Shown one piece after another: positions 7,920 to 14,764 of a stretch of DNA of 14,764 nucleotides. Each line of letters opens with the position of its first letter. Position 1 is the stretch's first letter. Origin of the DNA: Clostridiales bacterium (GTDB lineage Bacteria > Bacillota > Clostridia > Oscillospirales > Oscillospiraceae). The stretch covers positions 1 through 14,764 of the forward strand of contig CABIXV010000011.1 of assembly GCA_902362775.1 (NCBI GenBank), in the 5' to 3' direction. Below the pieces are notes generated by a model, which worked only from the letters and a program-made list of their open reading frames with translations, was not told the DNA's origin and did not search any database. Position numbers and translations under genes: made by a program.

Positions 7920-9467
7920 ATGAAGGGTGGCGTTGGCTTGTCCAAACGAAGTTCAGCAGAGACAGCGCTCCTTCTGGGGGCGCTGGTATTCTATCTGTAT
8001 ATTGCCTGGTCGGTGCCATACAGTACCACGGACGATCTGCAGTGGGGCATGGACCAGGGGCTGCGCTGGTGGCTCCAGGGATCGCTGAACCGCCGGTATG
8101 TGGGTAATTTCTTTGCCGTTGCCATGTGCCATTCTCCGCTGGTCAAAACTCTGGTCATGGGGCTGACCATGTTCGCTATCCCTCTCCTAATGGCCCGACT
8201 GGCGGCTCGTGGGGAGGAGCGGTCCCTCCTGCCCATTTATCTGGCCTCCAGCGCGGGGCTGCTGCTCATGCCGCCCGTCATGTGGCAGGAGACCTACGCA
8301 TGGGTGTCCGGATTTGGCAACTATGTAGTGCCCACCCTCTTATTTCTGGTATGGCTGCTTCTGGTACGCCGCGTCGTGGATAGGGGCGGACATCGTCTGC
8401 TTTGGGCTGTTCTTTTCCTTGCCCTTGAGGTGGTTATGGGGCTGTTCGTGGAAAATTTGACCTTGCTGTTTTTGGGGGCCGCTCTGCTGACCGCCCTCTG
8501 CTCCTTGGGAAACAAATCCGCGCGTTTGCCCCTGTGGGCGGGATTCTTAGGCTCCGCCCTGGCAGCGGCCATCATCTTTGGCGGCGGTTCTTTTTCCCAG
8601 CTACTTTTGGAAGGCTCCGCCCTCAACGGTCTGCGTGACCTGACCTTCGACTGGTCTGGGGGCCTCCCAGCGGCTTTGACTGGTATCCTGGAACAGTATT
8701 TCGTCCGCCTGCTGCCTATCAGTTTCCTGCGGGGGCCCCATATCGCCCTGCCCTCGGCGGTCATCCTTGCCCTCGGCTTCTGGAACAGCCGGCTCCGTCC
8801 CCTGGCGCTTCTGGGGCTTCTGCCGCTGGGTTACCACGGGCTGCTCCTCCAGACTGAGGAATACGACACTCCCGTTCGAGTCGCCGTCAGCGCCCTGATC
8901 TGGGCCCTGGTCCTTTTGGCCCCGTTGGTTCAGCGGACAGAACCTAGTGTAAAGCTCGGCCGGTTCCTCCTCTGCTTGGCCGCCCCACTGTCCTTACTCC
9001 CCCTGGCCGCTACCACTACCCTGGGCCAGCGGCTGTATTTTTTCCCCATGGCCATGCTGATTCTGACCGCCGCCGATATGGCCGCCCCGCTGCTCGCCCG
9101 TTGGCCCGTCCAGCTCCTGACCAGTGGGGCGCTGGCGGCTCTGATGATCTGCTGGGGGTGGATGCACTGGACAGTGCTGGGCTGTACAACATTGCGGGAG
9201 GAACTCACCTCCCAGGCGGTGGAACAGGGAAACGACACCCTGATCCTGCCTACCGACCGGTACGAGAGGGTGGTCTGGCACACCCGAAACCCCTGGAATG
9301 TGGAGTACGCCGACTACTACCGCCAGTTTTATCACATCCCCGACCAGGTAACGCTGGTCATCCTGCCCGCCGGCTCCTATGAGTGCTGGCCGGATGTTGA
9401 CCCGGAACAGTGGGAACGGAGGCTGGAATTTTTCCCCTCCAAGGACTACACCCCCTCCTTGCCCTAA
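7920..9467 (+). CDS. Polytopic membrane protein, DUF6056 / GT-C-like
   Basis: A 515-residue integral membrane protein with roughly 12 hydrophobic segments (for example at 14-32, 75-92, 102-120, 135-150, 158-196, 203-222, 278-311, 322-337, 346-364, 374-418) and a soluble tail at about 420-515, probably outside the membrane. The layout recalls DUF6056 and GT-C glycosyltransferase-like proteins: an acidic pair in the first outer loop (STTDDLQWG, Asp38-Asp39), RRYVGNFFA, QETYAWVSGFGNYVVP, and LGQRLYFFP near the end. A sugar- or lipid-linked transfer role is thus possible but unproven. The ATG at 7920 follows the DUF1846 stop by one base and has no clear ribosome site, so it relies on coupling. 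A TTG at 7938 preceded by GAAGGGTGG is an alternative start. No promoter is seen between the two genes. Membrane protein certain, family tentative. Confidence 0.7.
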   Translation: MKGGVGLSKRSSAETALLLGALVFYLYIAWSVPYSTTDDLQWGMDQGLRWWLQGSLNRRYVGNFFAVAMCHSPLVKTLVMGLTMFAIPLLMARLAARGEERSLLPIYLASSAGLLLMPPVMWQETYAWVSGFGNYVVPTLLFLVWLLLVRRVVDRGGHRLLWAVLFLALEVVMGLFVENLTLLFLGAALLTALCSLGNKSARLPLWAGFLGSALAAAIIFGGGSFSQLLLEGSALNGLRDLTFDWSGGLPAALTGILEQYFVRLLPISFLRGPHIALPSAVILALGFWNSRLRPLALLGLLPLGYHGLLLQTEEYDTPVRVAVSALIWALVLLAPLVQRTEPSVKLGRFLLCLAAPLSLLPLAATTTLGQRLYFFPMAMLILTAADMAAPLLARWPVQLLTSGALAALMICWGWMHWTVLGCTTLREELTSQAVEQGNDTLILPTDRYERVVWHTRNPWNVEYADYYRQFYHIPDQVTLVILPAGSYECWPDVDPEQWERRLEFFPSKDYTPSLP

Positions 9468-9471
9468 GAGG

Positions 9472-9515
9472 AAGACCGCTCCCCCAGCAATGCCGGGGGA
9501 GCGGTCTTTCATTTC
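9472..9515 (+). terminator. Shared terminator between convergent genes
   Basis: A 14-bp stem, AAGACCGCTCCCCC (9472-9485) with GGGGGAGCGGTCTT (9495-9508), loop of nine bases, followed by TCATTT. It begins four bases after the membrane-protein stop. On the minus strand it directly abuts the glgP stop codon (9509-9511), whose base overlaps the hairpin's trailing T's, so it can serve both convergent transcripts. The plus-direction T-tract is the better of the two. Confidence 0.85.
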
Positions 9516-11773
9516 AGGCGCCAGATGTCCTGATCATATTCCTGGATGGTCCGGTCAGCGGAGAAGTAGCCCGACCTGGCGATGTTGACCAGCATCTTTT
9601 TGGCCCAGCCCTGCCGGTCGCCGTAGTCACCCACGCACTGGTCCCTGGCGGCGATGTAGTCCTCTGTGTCCAGCAGCGCCATGAACCAGTCCTTGCACTT
9701 CATATCATTCCACAGGGCCGACAGGCAGGCAGGGTCCCCGATGGATAGCAGCTCCGGGGACACCAGGAAGTCCACCAGCTCCTCGATGCTCGGACGGTGG
9801 TAGAGGTCCAGCGGCCGATAGCTTCCTTCATCGTACATTTGGATGACCTGGCCGCTCTGTACGCCGAAGGTGTAGATATTCTCTGGCCCCACCAGCTGGG
9901 CGATCTCTACATTAGCTCCATCCATCGTTCCTAGTGTGACCGCCCCGTTAGCCATAAACTTCATGTTCCCGGTGCCGCTGGCTTCCTTGGAGGCCAGGGA
10001 GATCTGCTCCGAGATATCACAGGCGGGGATCAGCCGCTCCGCCCAGGTCACATTGTAGTTCTCCACCATGGCCACCCGGAGCCATGGGCGGACCTGGGGG
10101 TCCCGCTCGATGAGCTGCTGGAGGCAGAGGATCAGATGGATGATGTGCTTTGCCATGGTATAGGCCGGGGCGGCCTTGGCCCCAAAGAGGACGCTCACCG
10201 GCCGCTGGGGCAGCCGGCCCGCCTTGATATCCAGATACTTCCGAATGATATACAGGGCGTTCATCTGCTGCCGCTTGTACTCATGGAGCCGCTTGATCTG
10301 GATGTCAAAGATAGACTGTGGGTCCAGGGCGATGGACTGCTCGGCCCACAACAGGCGGCAGAGCTGATTCTTGTTGTCCTGCTTGATAGCCAGCAGCCGC
10401 TCCAGCACCGCCGGATCGTCCCCGAAGTTCAACAGGTCCTCTAGCTGCCGGGGGTCCTTCCGCCAGCCGCCGCCGATGCACTGGTCGATAAGGCCCGCCA
10501 GGCTGGGATTACAGGCCTCCAGCCACCGGCGGAAGGTAATGCCGTTGGTCTTGTTGTTGAACTTCTGGGGGTAGAGGTCGTAAAAGGGCTTCAGCTCAGA
10601 CTCTTTGAGGATCTGGGTGTGGAGAGCGGCCACCCCGTTGACGGAAAAGCCGTAGTGGATGTCCATGTGTGCCATGTGGACCTGCCCTTGGCTGTCCAGA
10701 ATGGCCACACGGGGATCTGGATGGTCCTCCCGGACCCGGCGGTCCAGCTCTTGGATAATAGGGACCAGTTGAGGCGCCACATCCTGGAGAAAGGAAAGGG
10801 GCCACTTTTCCAGTGCCTCCGCCAAAATTGTGTGGTTGGTATAGGCACAGGTGCGGGACACCTGATCAATGGCCTCATCCATAGACAGTCCCCGGTCCGT
10901 AAGCAGGCGGATCAGCTCCGGGATGACCATAGAGGGGTGGGTGTCGTTGATTTGGATGACCACATGATCAGAGAGCTGACGGGGAGAAAAGCCCCGTTCC
11001 TCCAGTTCCGTCAGTATGAGCTGGGCGCCGGCGGATACCATGAAGTACTGCTGGTAGACCCGAAGCCGCCGGCCCGCCTCGTCGCTGTCATCGGGATAGA
11101 GGAAGGAGGTCAGGCGGTGGGCAATGTCCTCCTTGTCGAAGCTGATGCCTACCCAGGGCTGAGGAGCGGGCCGCTCCACGTCGAAGAGGTGGAGGCGGTT
11201 GGCGCACCCGCTGCCCGCGCCAGGAACGACGATATCATAGAGGACCGCAGTCAAATCAAAACCACCGAATGGGACAGAGAAGGTCCGGCCGGTGGCGATG
11301 AGCCAGCTGTCCGGCTGAATCCAGGGGTCCGGCTCCTCCGCCTGCTTGTTATGGACGAACTTCTGCCGGAACAGGCCATAGTGGTAGTTGAGTCCAACCC
11401 CGTCCCCAGGCAGCCCCAAGGCGGCGATAGAGTCCAGAAAGCAGGCAGCCAATTGGCCCAGGCCGCCGTTGCCCAGAGAGGGCTCCGGCTCCATAGACTC
11501 AATGATCCCCAGGTCACGGCCCAGGTCGGACAGTATCTTCTTCACCGGGTCATAGAGGCCCAGCGCCAGCAGATTGTTGGACAACAGCTTGCCCATCAAA
11601 AACTCGGCGGAAAAATAGTACAGCTTCCGGCCGCTGTCCGGAGCGGGGAGGCTTTGAGCCATCTGTTGGGTAAGGAGTAGCAGCCCCTCATAGAGCTGGC
11701 CGTCGTCACACTGGTCCGGGGCGCGGCCAAACCGCTCTTGTGTCAGCTGCCAAAACCTCTCTTTCAATTCCAT
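9509..11773 (-). CDS. glgP: Glycogen/starch/alpha-glucan phosphorylase
   Basis: A cytosolic pyridoxal-phosphate enzyme of glycosyltransferase family 35 that releases glucose-1-phosphate from alpha-1,4-glucans. The signature [20 protein letters not shown] contains the PLP-binding lysine, Lys605 here. [54 protein letters not shown] and [15 protein letters not shown] are further family motifs. At 754 residues it is shorter than the usual ~800 but lacks no motif I can recognise; the shortening is mostly at the N-terminus, where eukaryotic and enterobacterial forms carry allosteric regions. The ATG at 11773 is chosen because AGGAG at 11782-11786 lies eight bases upstream. The longer reading from 11857 starts inside the promoter spacer. 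Other glycogen genes (glgA, glgB, glgC) are not adjacent, so it is expressed alone. Confidence 0.96.
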   Translation of the reverse strand: MELKERFWQLTQERFGRAPDQCDDGQLYEGLLLLTQQMAQSLPAPDSGRKLYYFSAEFLMGKLLSNNLLALGLYDPVKKILSDLGRDLGIIESMEPEPSLGNGGLGQLAACFLDSIAALGLPGDGVGLNYHYGLFRQKFVHNKQAEEPDPWIQPDSWLIATGRTFSVPFGGFDLTAVLYDIVVPGAGSGCANRLHLFDVERPAPQPWVGISFDKEDIAHRLTSFLYPDDSDEAGRRLRVYQQYFMVSAGAQLILTELEERGFSPRQLSDHVVIQINDTHPSMVIPELIRLLTDRGLSMDEAIDQVSRTCAYTNHTILAEALEKWPLSFLQDVAPQLVPIIQELDRRVREDHPDPRVAILDSQGQVHMAHMDIHYGFSVNGVAALHTQILKESELKPFYDLYPQKFNNKTNGITFRRWLEACNPSLAGLIDQCIGGGWRKDPRQLEDLLNFGDDPAVLERLLAIKQDNKNQLCRLLWAEQSIALDPQSIFDIQIKRLHEYKRQQMNALYIIRKYLDIKAGRLPQRPVSVLFGAKAAPAYTMAKHIIHLILCLQQLIERDPQVRPWLRVAMVENYNVTWAERLIPACDISEQISLASKEASGTGNMKFMANGAVTLGTMDGANVEIAQLVGPENIYTFGVQSGQVIQMYDEGSYRPLDLYHRPSIEELVDFLVSPELLSIGDPACLSALWNDMKCKDWFMALLDTEDYIAARDQCVGDYGDRQGWAKKMLVNIARSGYFSADRTIQEYDQDIWRLK

Positions 11774-11790
11774 GATAGGATCTCCTCTCT

Positions 11791-11867
11791 GGCCCCAAGG
11801 GGGGCCGGAAATGGGAACAAGTTCCAATTCGGCCAACAGTATATCAGTAAGAACCATGGCACGTCAA
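11791..11867 (-). promoter_or_regulatory. glgP promoter with operator-like palindrome and leader hairpin
   Basis: On the minus strand TTGACG (11867-11862), an 18-base spacer and the extended -10 TGATATACT (box 11843-11838) give a predicted start near 11831. At 11812-11827, just after that start, TTGGAAC-TT-GTTCCCA forms an inverted repeat matching at 6 of 7 arm positions, a typical repressor position. At 11791-11806 GGCCCC/GGGGCC forms a hairpin directly next to the Shine-Dalgarno (AGAGAGGAGA, 11790-11781), which could modulate translation. The promoter is firm; the two regulatory roles are inferred. Confidence 0.65.
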
Positions 11868-12014
11868 ATCTTTTGAAAAGATTTTTCCCAAATTTTACAT
11901 AGATATTAGAACTTTCTACCTATTTTTGAAAATCAACACCTTGCAGATGGAATTTTTTATGAGAAATCCATGGCGCTGGTCTTGTGGATATTTTAAGGAG
12001 TAGAACGCAAAAAA

Positions 12015-12148
12015 TAAAAAAGTGTACTTTTTGGAATCGAAGATTATGATAAAATTTGTAGCTAAATAGTTGCTTTTTCCTTGCGTGAATGCTATATTTT
12101 CTATTGAGAAGGTGTGCTTCCTCAAATTTGGAAAAGTACACATTTTTA
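12015..12148. repeat. Inverted repeat pair flanking a promoter
   Basis: TAAAAAAGTGTACTTTT at 12015-12031 and its reverse complement at 12132-12148 (read as TAAAAATGTGTACTTTT) match at 16 of 17 positions and enclose exactly 100 bases. The enclosed segment carries the promoter of the surface-protein gene at 12177. The left copy is itself palindromic (AAAAGT-GT-ACTTTT, 12018-12031) and the right copy nearly so. The pair could be recombination sites of an invertible promoter, two operator sites of one repressor, or arms of a long-range stem. The remainder of the ~300-base region from 11868 to 12176 is AT-rich with no convincing gene. Confidence 0.6.
12070..12098 (+). promoter_or_regulatory. Promoter of the terminal surface-protein gene
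   Basis: TTGCTT (12070-12075), a 17-base spacer and the extended -10 TGCTATATT (box TATATT at 12093-12098) point towards the gene at 12177, with a predicted start near 12105. A second extended -10, TGATAAAAT (box 12050-12055), has no good -35. Both lie inside the inverted repeat pair. Confidence 0.6.
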
Positions 12149-12176
12149 AATCGGATTGGGGAGGAATTTGAATACG

Positions 12177-14764
12177 ATGAAAAAAAGAATATTGGCAAAG
12201 ATAATGGCTTTAATGATGATAATATTTATTTTTCCTACATATATCTTTGCAGTTGAACTGTCTCCTGACAGTAATGGAGAGTATATCATTGCGTCAGCTG
12301 AGGACCTCGTCGCGTTCCGCGAGATGGTCAATGGAGGTAATACCTTTGAGGGGAAGACAATCCTTCTGAGCAATAATATTGATCTATCTGCCGAAAGTAA
12401 CTGGACGCCAATCGGCACAGGAACTCGCGACGGGGCTGGTTATAAAAATGCCAACCCTTTTAGAGGTACTTTCTACGGGGATGGCCATACGATCTCCGGC
12501 TTGACAATCAACGCTACAAATGAGGCGGACTACGCCATTGGACTGTTCGGCATTGTAGCTGGTGGACAGATCAAGGATTTGACGTTGACCAACGTAACTA
12601 TTAATGTGCCTACCAGCGAGATGGCGGGCGGCATAGTTGGTATGCTCTGCGAAGGCGGTACTGTAGGCAACTGTACCATAGGAACTGCGGACAGCGATAG
12701 CTCTCAAGTTGCGGCAGCCCGCGGAAATGGTGGCATCGTCGGTCGTATGACCAAGTCCGGGACGATTTCTAACTGTACGAACTACGCCTCAATCTCCGGC
12801 ACCGGCGCCAATATAGGCGGCATTGTCGGTGCTGCCTACTATACTGCTGAAGACGGTGAAATGAGTATCATCGGTTGCCACAACTATGGTACTGTGACCG
12901 GCACCGCGGGTGCCGTAGGCGGCATTGCGGGCTTGTCTTCTGCTAAGGTGAGCAACTGTACCAACGCTGCACCTATCCAGGGGAATGGGGCTGATGTTGC
13001 AGGTATCGTTGCGGAACAGCAGAATTATGGCAGTGTGATTGGCTGTATGAATACCGCTGACATCACCAACAACAATGCAGATGCCTATGGTACAGGCGGT
13101 ATCGTGGGCTGGGTGCGTTATAACGGCGCAGCTGCCAGCTATCCTAAAAAAGCAGTCATTGAGATTATGAATAACATAAACAGTGGCAGCATCGACGGCG
13201 GAAACGATGGTGGTGGCATCGTAGGTACAGTCTATAATTCCGCTGTGGTGTCTGGAAATGAAAACTGGGCGGAGTCTATCTCCTCCAGCACATTTGCGGG
13301 CGGCATCATTGGAAACCTGCAGTTTACAGAGATCCCGGTGGGCGACAATATCCCTGAACGGCAAGTACATGCTGTAAATAACATTTCCACTACAACACTG
13401 GACCAGATAGAGGCCCCCAGCAAATCGCTTTACGCCTATGACAATCTCTCTGGAAGTGATGAGAATGTGGTCGTATCCAACAATGGAACTTCCTGGCTCG
13501 CGGAGAGCGACGATGTAAAATATGCTAGTCTGCAGCTGGCACTTAACTCCGCTCAGAACGGAGACACGGTCCAGATCCTGCCTGGCACCCATTCGGAAGC
13601 TATCACTATGCCCTTAACAAACATTACAGTGCAGGGCCCGGAGGACCATACAGCCATTTTGACCGGCGGTATTTCCTTCGCCGGAGGGTCGGCCAGTGGA
13701 CTGAATATGACCATCGAGGACCTGGTATTCGACGGCAAAGGAATCAGCCTGACGGCCTGGACCCAAACCACCGATCTGGACCAGGTAGGGGCTTTGGTTT
13801 TCCGTGACAATGAGTTCCGGAATATAACCGGCGACAATATCTATGCCATCCATATCAATAATGGCGACTCTCCTATCAGCGGGCTGACCATCACCCAAAA
13901 TCAATTCAGCGGCGCCCAGGATAGCACTAAAAACGGCGGCGTGTATGCCACAGTCTGCGGCACAGCTACAATTACGAATAACATTTTTGCGAATATGGGA
14001 TTCAATGGAATCACCCTATCAGGTTCTGACGGAATCAAAACTGTTGTTATCTCTGACAACAAATTTGACCAGTGGGCCACTCATGGCACTGGCGAGAAGG
14101 ACGGCCGCGCGATGAGACTGTCCAATCTGTCCGACGCCACTACCTTGGATATTACCAAAAACAGTTTTATCTGCGATACCATGCAGGAGGAGATCATCAA
14201 GGTCACCGAGCTGGGCGCGGAGCAGGACATCGACCTGAGCTATTGCTATTGGAATGGCTTAAATCCTGATGAGATCATTGGCGAAGGCCAGGGAAAGATC
14301 CTGCTAGTACGAGATGACACAACAGAAGAAGGGACAAATGAAAACACACAACTAGGTCCTTACTACACCGCGCCTACTATGCGCCCTGAAGATCTGAACA
14401 CTTATGTCCCCTCCTCCAGTGGTGGAGGCGGCGGCTCCAGCAGCTACTCCGTCAGCGTGGACAAGAACATTGACAACGGCAGCGTGACCGTGTCCCCCAA
14501 GAGCGCCTCCAGCGGCCGGACGGTGACCATCACTGTCAAGGCCGACGAGGGCTATGAGCTGGACGAGCTGACGGTCACCGACAAGAACGGGGACGAAATC
14601 GAGCTGACCGACAAGGGCGGCGGCAGGTATACCTTCAAGATGCCCCGGTCCAAGGTAACCATTGAGGCCTCCTTCGTGGAGATCGACCACCAGGATACCT
14701 GCCCCGCCGCCGGCTTCCGGGATGTGGACGAGGACGCCTGGTACCATGAGGCGGTGGACTACGC
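12177..14764 (+). CDS. Secreted GLUG / beta-helix / SLH surface protein, 3' end beyond window
   Basis: An open frame of 862 codons with no stop before the window ends. Residues 1-25 are a lipophilic signal peptide (MKKRILAK..., likely cut after YIFA). From about 26 to 350 there are GLUG-type repeats with recurring GGIVG and 'SNCTNYxxI' units. Near 449-720 a right-handed beta-helix region begins with YASLQLALNSAQNGDTVQIL and runs through Asn-rich turns (ITNNIFANMGFNGITLSG). A Ser/Gly linker (745-756) leads to a repeat domain at 757-833 of the GYELDELTVTDKNGDE...YTFKMPRSKVTIEASF type (Flg_new / bacterial repeat). An SLH domain (FRDVDEDAWYHEAVDY) begins at about 846 and is cut by the window edge; further SLH units are expected. 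It is a wall-anchored, probably adhesive or glycan-facing protein. SD GGGGAGG lies at 12158-12164. Confidence 0.85.
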   Translation, partial: MKKRILAKIMALMMIIFIFPTYIFAVELSPDSNGEYIIASAEDLVAFREMVNGGNTFEGKTILLSNNIDLSAESNWTPIGTGTRDGAGYKNANPFRGTFYGDGHTISGLTINATNEADYAIGLFGIVAGGQIKDLTLTNVTINVPTSEMAGGIVGMLCEGGTVGNCTIGTADSDSSQVAAARGNGGIVGRMTKSGTISNCTNYASISGTGANIGGIVGAAYYTAEDGEMSIIGCHNYGTVTGTAGAVGGIAGLSSAKVSNCTNAAPIQGNGADVAGIVAEQQNYGSVIGCMNTADITNNNADAYGTGGIVGWVRYNGAAASYPKKAVIEIMNNINSGSIDGGNDGGGIVGTVYNSAVVSGNENWAESISSSTFAGGIIGNLQFTEIPVGDNIPERQVHAVNNISTTTLDQIEAPSKSLYAYDNLSGSDENVVVSNNGTSWLAESDDVKYASLQLALNSAQNGDTVQILPGTHSEAITMPLTNITVQGPEDHTAILTGGISFAGGSASGLNMTIEDLVFDGKGISLTAWTQTTDLDQVGALVFRDNEFRNITGDNIYAIHINNGDSPISGLTITQNQFSGAQDSTKNGGVYATVCGTATITNNIFANMGFNGITLSGSDGIKTVVISDNKFDQWATHGTGEKDGRAMRLSNLSDATTLDITKNSFICDTMQEEIIKVTELGAEQDIDLSYCYWNGLNPDEIIGEGQGKILLVRDDTTEEGTNENTQLGPYYTAPTMRPEDLNTYVPSSSGGGGGSSSYSVSVDKNIDNGSVTVSPKSASSGRTVTITVKADEGYELDELTVTDKNGDEIELTDKGGGRYTFKMPRSKVTIEASFVEIDHQDTCPAAGFRDVDEDAWYHEAVDY

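Noticed and set aside
10619..11680. A 353-residue plus-strand frame over glgP
   Set aside because: It is the antisense shadow of conserved glgP motifs, with no promoter or ribosome site of its own.
11774..11857. An upstream start extending GlgP by 28 residues
   Set aside because: The ATG at 11857 lies between the -35 and -10 boxes of the promoter, so it would not be transcribed from it; the ATG at 11773 has a good ribosome site and begins in family-like sequence.
11916..12198. Two short minus-strand frames (75 and 92 residues) in the AT-rich gap
   Set aside because: There is no ribosome site or promoter, they overlap the promoter and start of the gene at 12177, and their composition matches translated AT-rich noncoding DNA.
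12600..13250. Recurring GGCGGCATTGT-like units, considered as a CRISPR or DNA repeat array
   Set aside because: The spacing is irregular and in frame; they encode the GGIVG units of GLUG-type protein repeats.
12789..13592. Minus-strand frames of up to 267 residues over the terminal surface gene
   Set aside because: They oppose a long open frame with signal peptide, repeats and a good ribosome site, and show no domain themselves.

Overview
The window looks like chromosomal DNA of an anaerobic gut Clostridium relative, most likely Oscillospiraceae (Flavonifractor / Lawsonibacter / Oscillibacter type). This rests on three things: the GC-rich, GCC/ACC/CTG-heavy codon use, the S-layer-homology (SLH) surface proteins at both ends, and the Gram-positive style Shine-Dalgarno sites and intrinsic terminators. 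The genus is an inference from gene style, not a database match.

Layout. (1) 1-3245: terminator of an unseen upstream gene, then a highly expressed SLH protein (198-3170, probably a major S-layer protein) with a structured mRNA leader and its own terminator. (2) 3249-3680, minus: an isolated short gene resembling phage tail-fibre proteins, with its own -10 box and a terminator-like hairpin in its leader. (3) 3866-4876, minus: gapA, the glycolytic GAPDH, with a very strong terminator. (4) 5121-6340, plus: a PAS/ATPase protein resembling a sensor kinase but lacking a recognisable phospho-acceptor histidine box; it has its own promoter and terminator. (5) 6364-9509, plus: a two-gene operon of a DUF1846 protein and a polytopic membrane protein. 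(6) 9509-11867, minus: glgP, glycogen/starch phosphorylase, converging on the membrane-protein gene through a shared terminator hairpin, with an operator-like palindrome after its promoter. (7) 11868-12176: an AT-rich intergenic region carrying a 17-bp imperfect inverted-repeat pair around a promoter. (8) 12177-14764: the 5' part of a large secreted GLUG / beta-helix / repeat / SLH protein that runs off the window.

The genes are mostly separate transcription units: two cell-surface genes at the ends, and between them central carbon metabolism (gapA, glgP), one regulator-like gene and one operon of unknown function. No CRISPR array, rRNA, tRNA, transposase or integrase was recognised. The most interesting signal is the inverted repeat pair at 12015-12031 / 12132-12148. 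It brackets a good promoter for the terminal surface-protein gene, an arrangement that fits an invertible (phase-variable) promoter or a pair of repressor operators. This is a hypothesis from sequence layout, not a demonstrated system.
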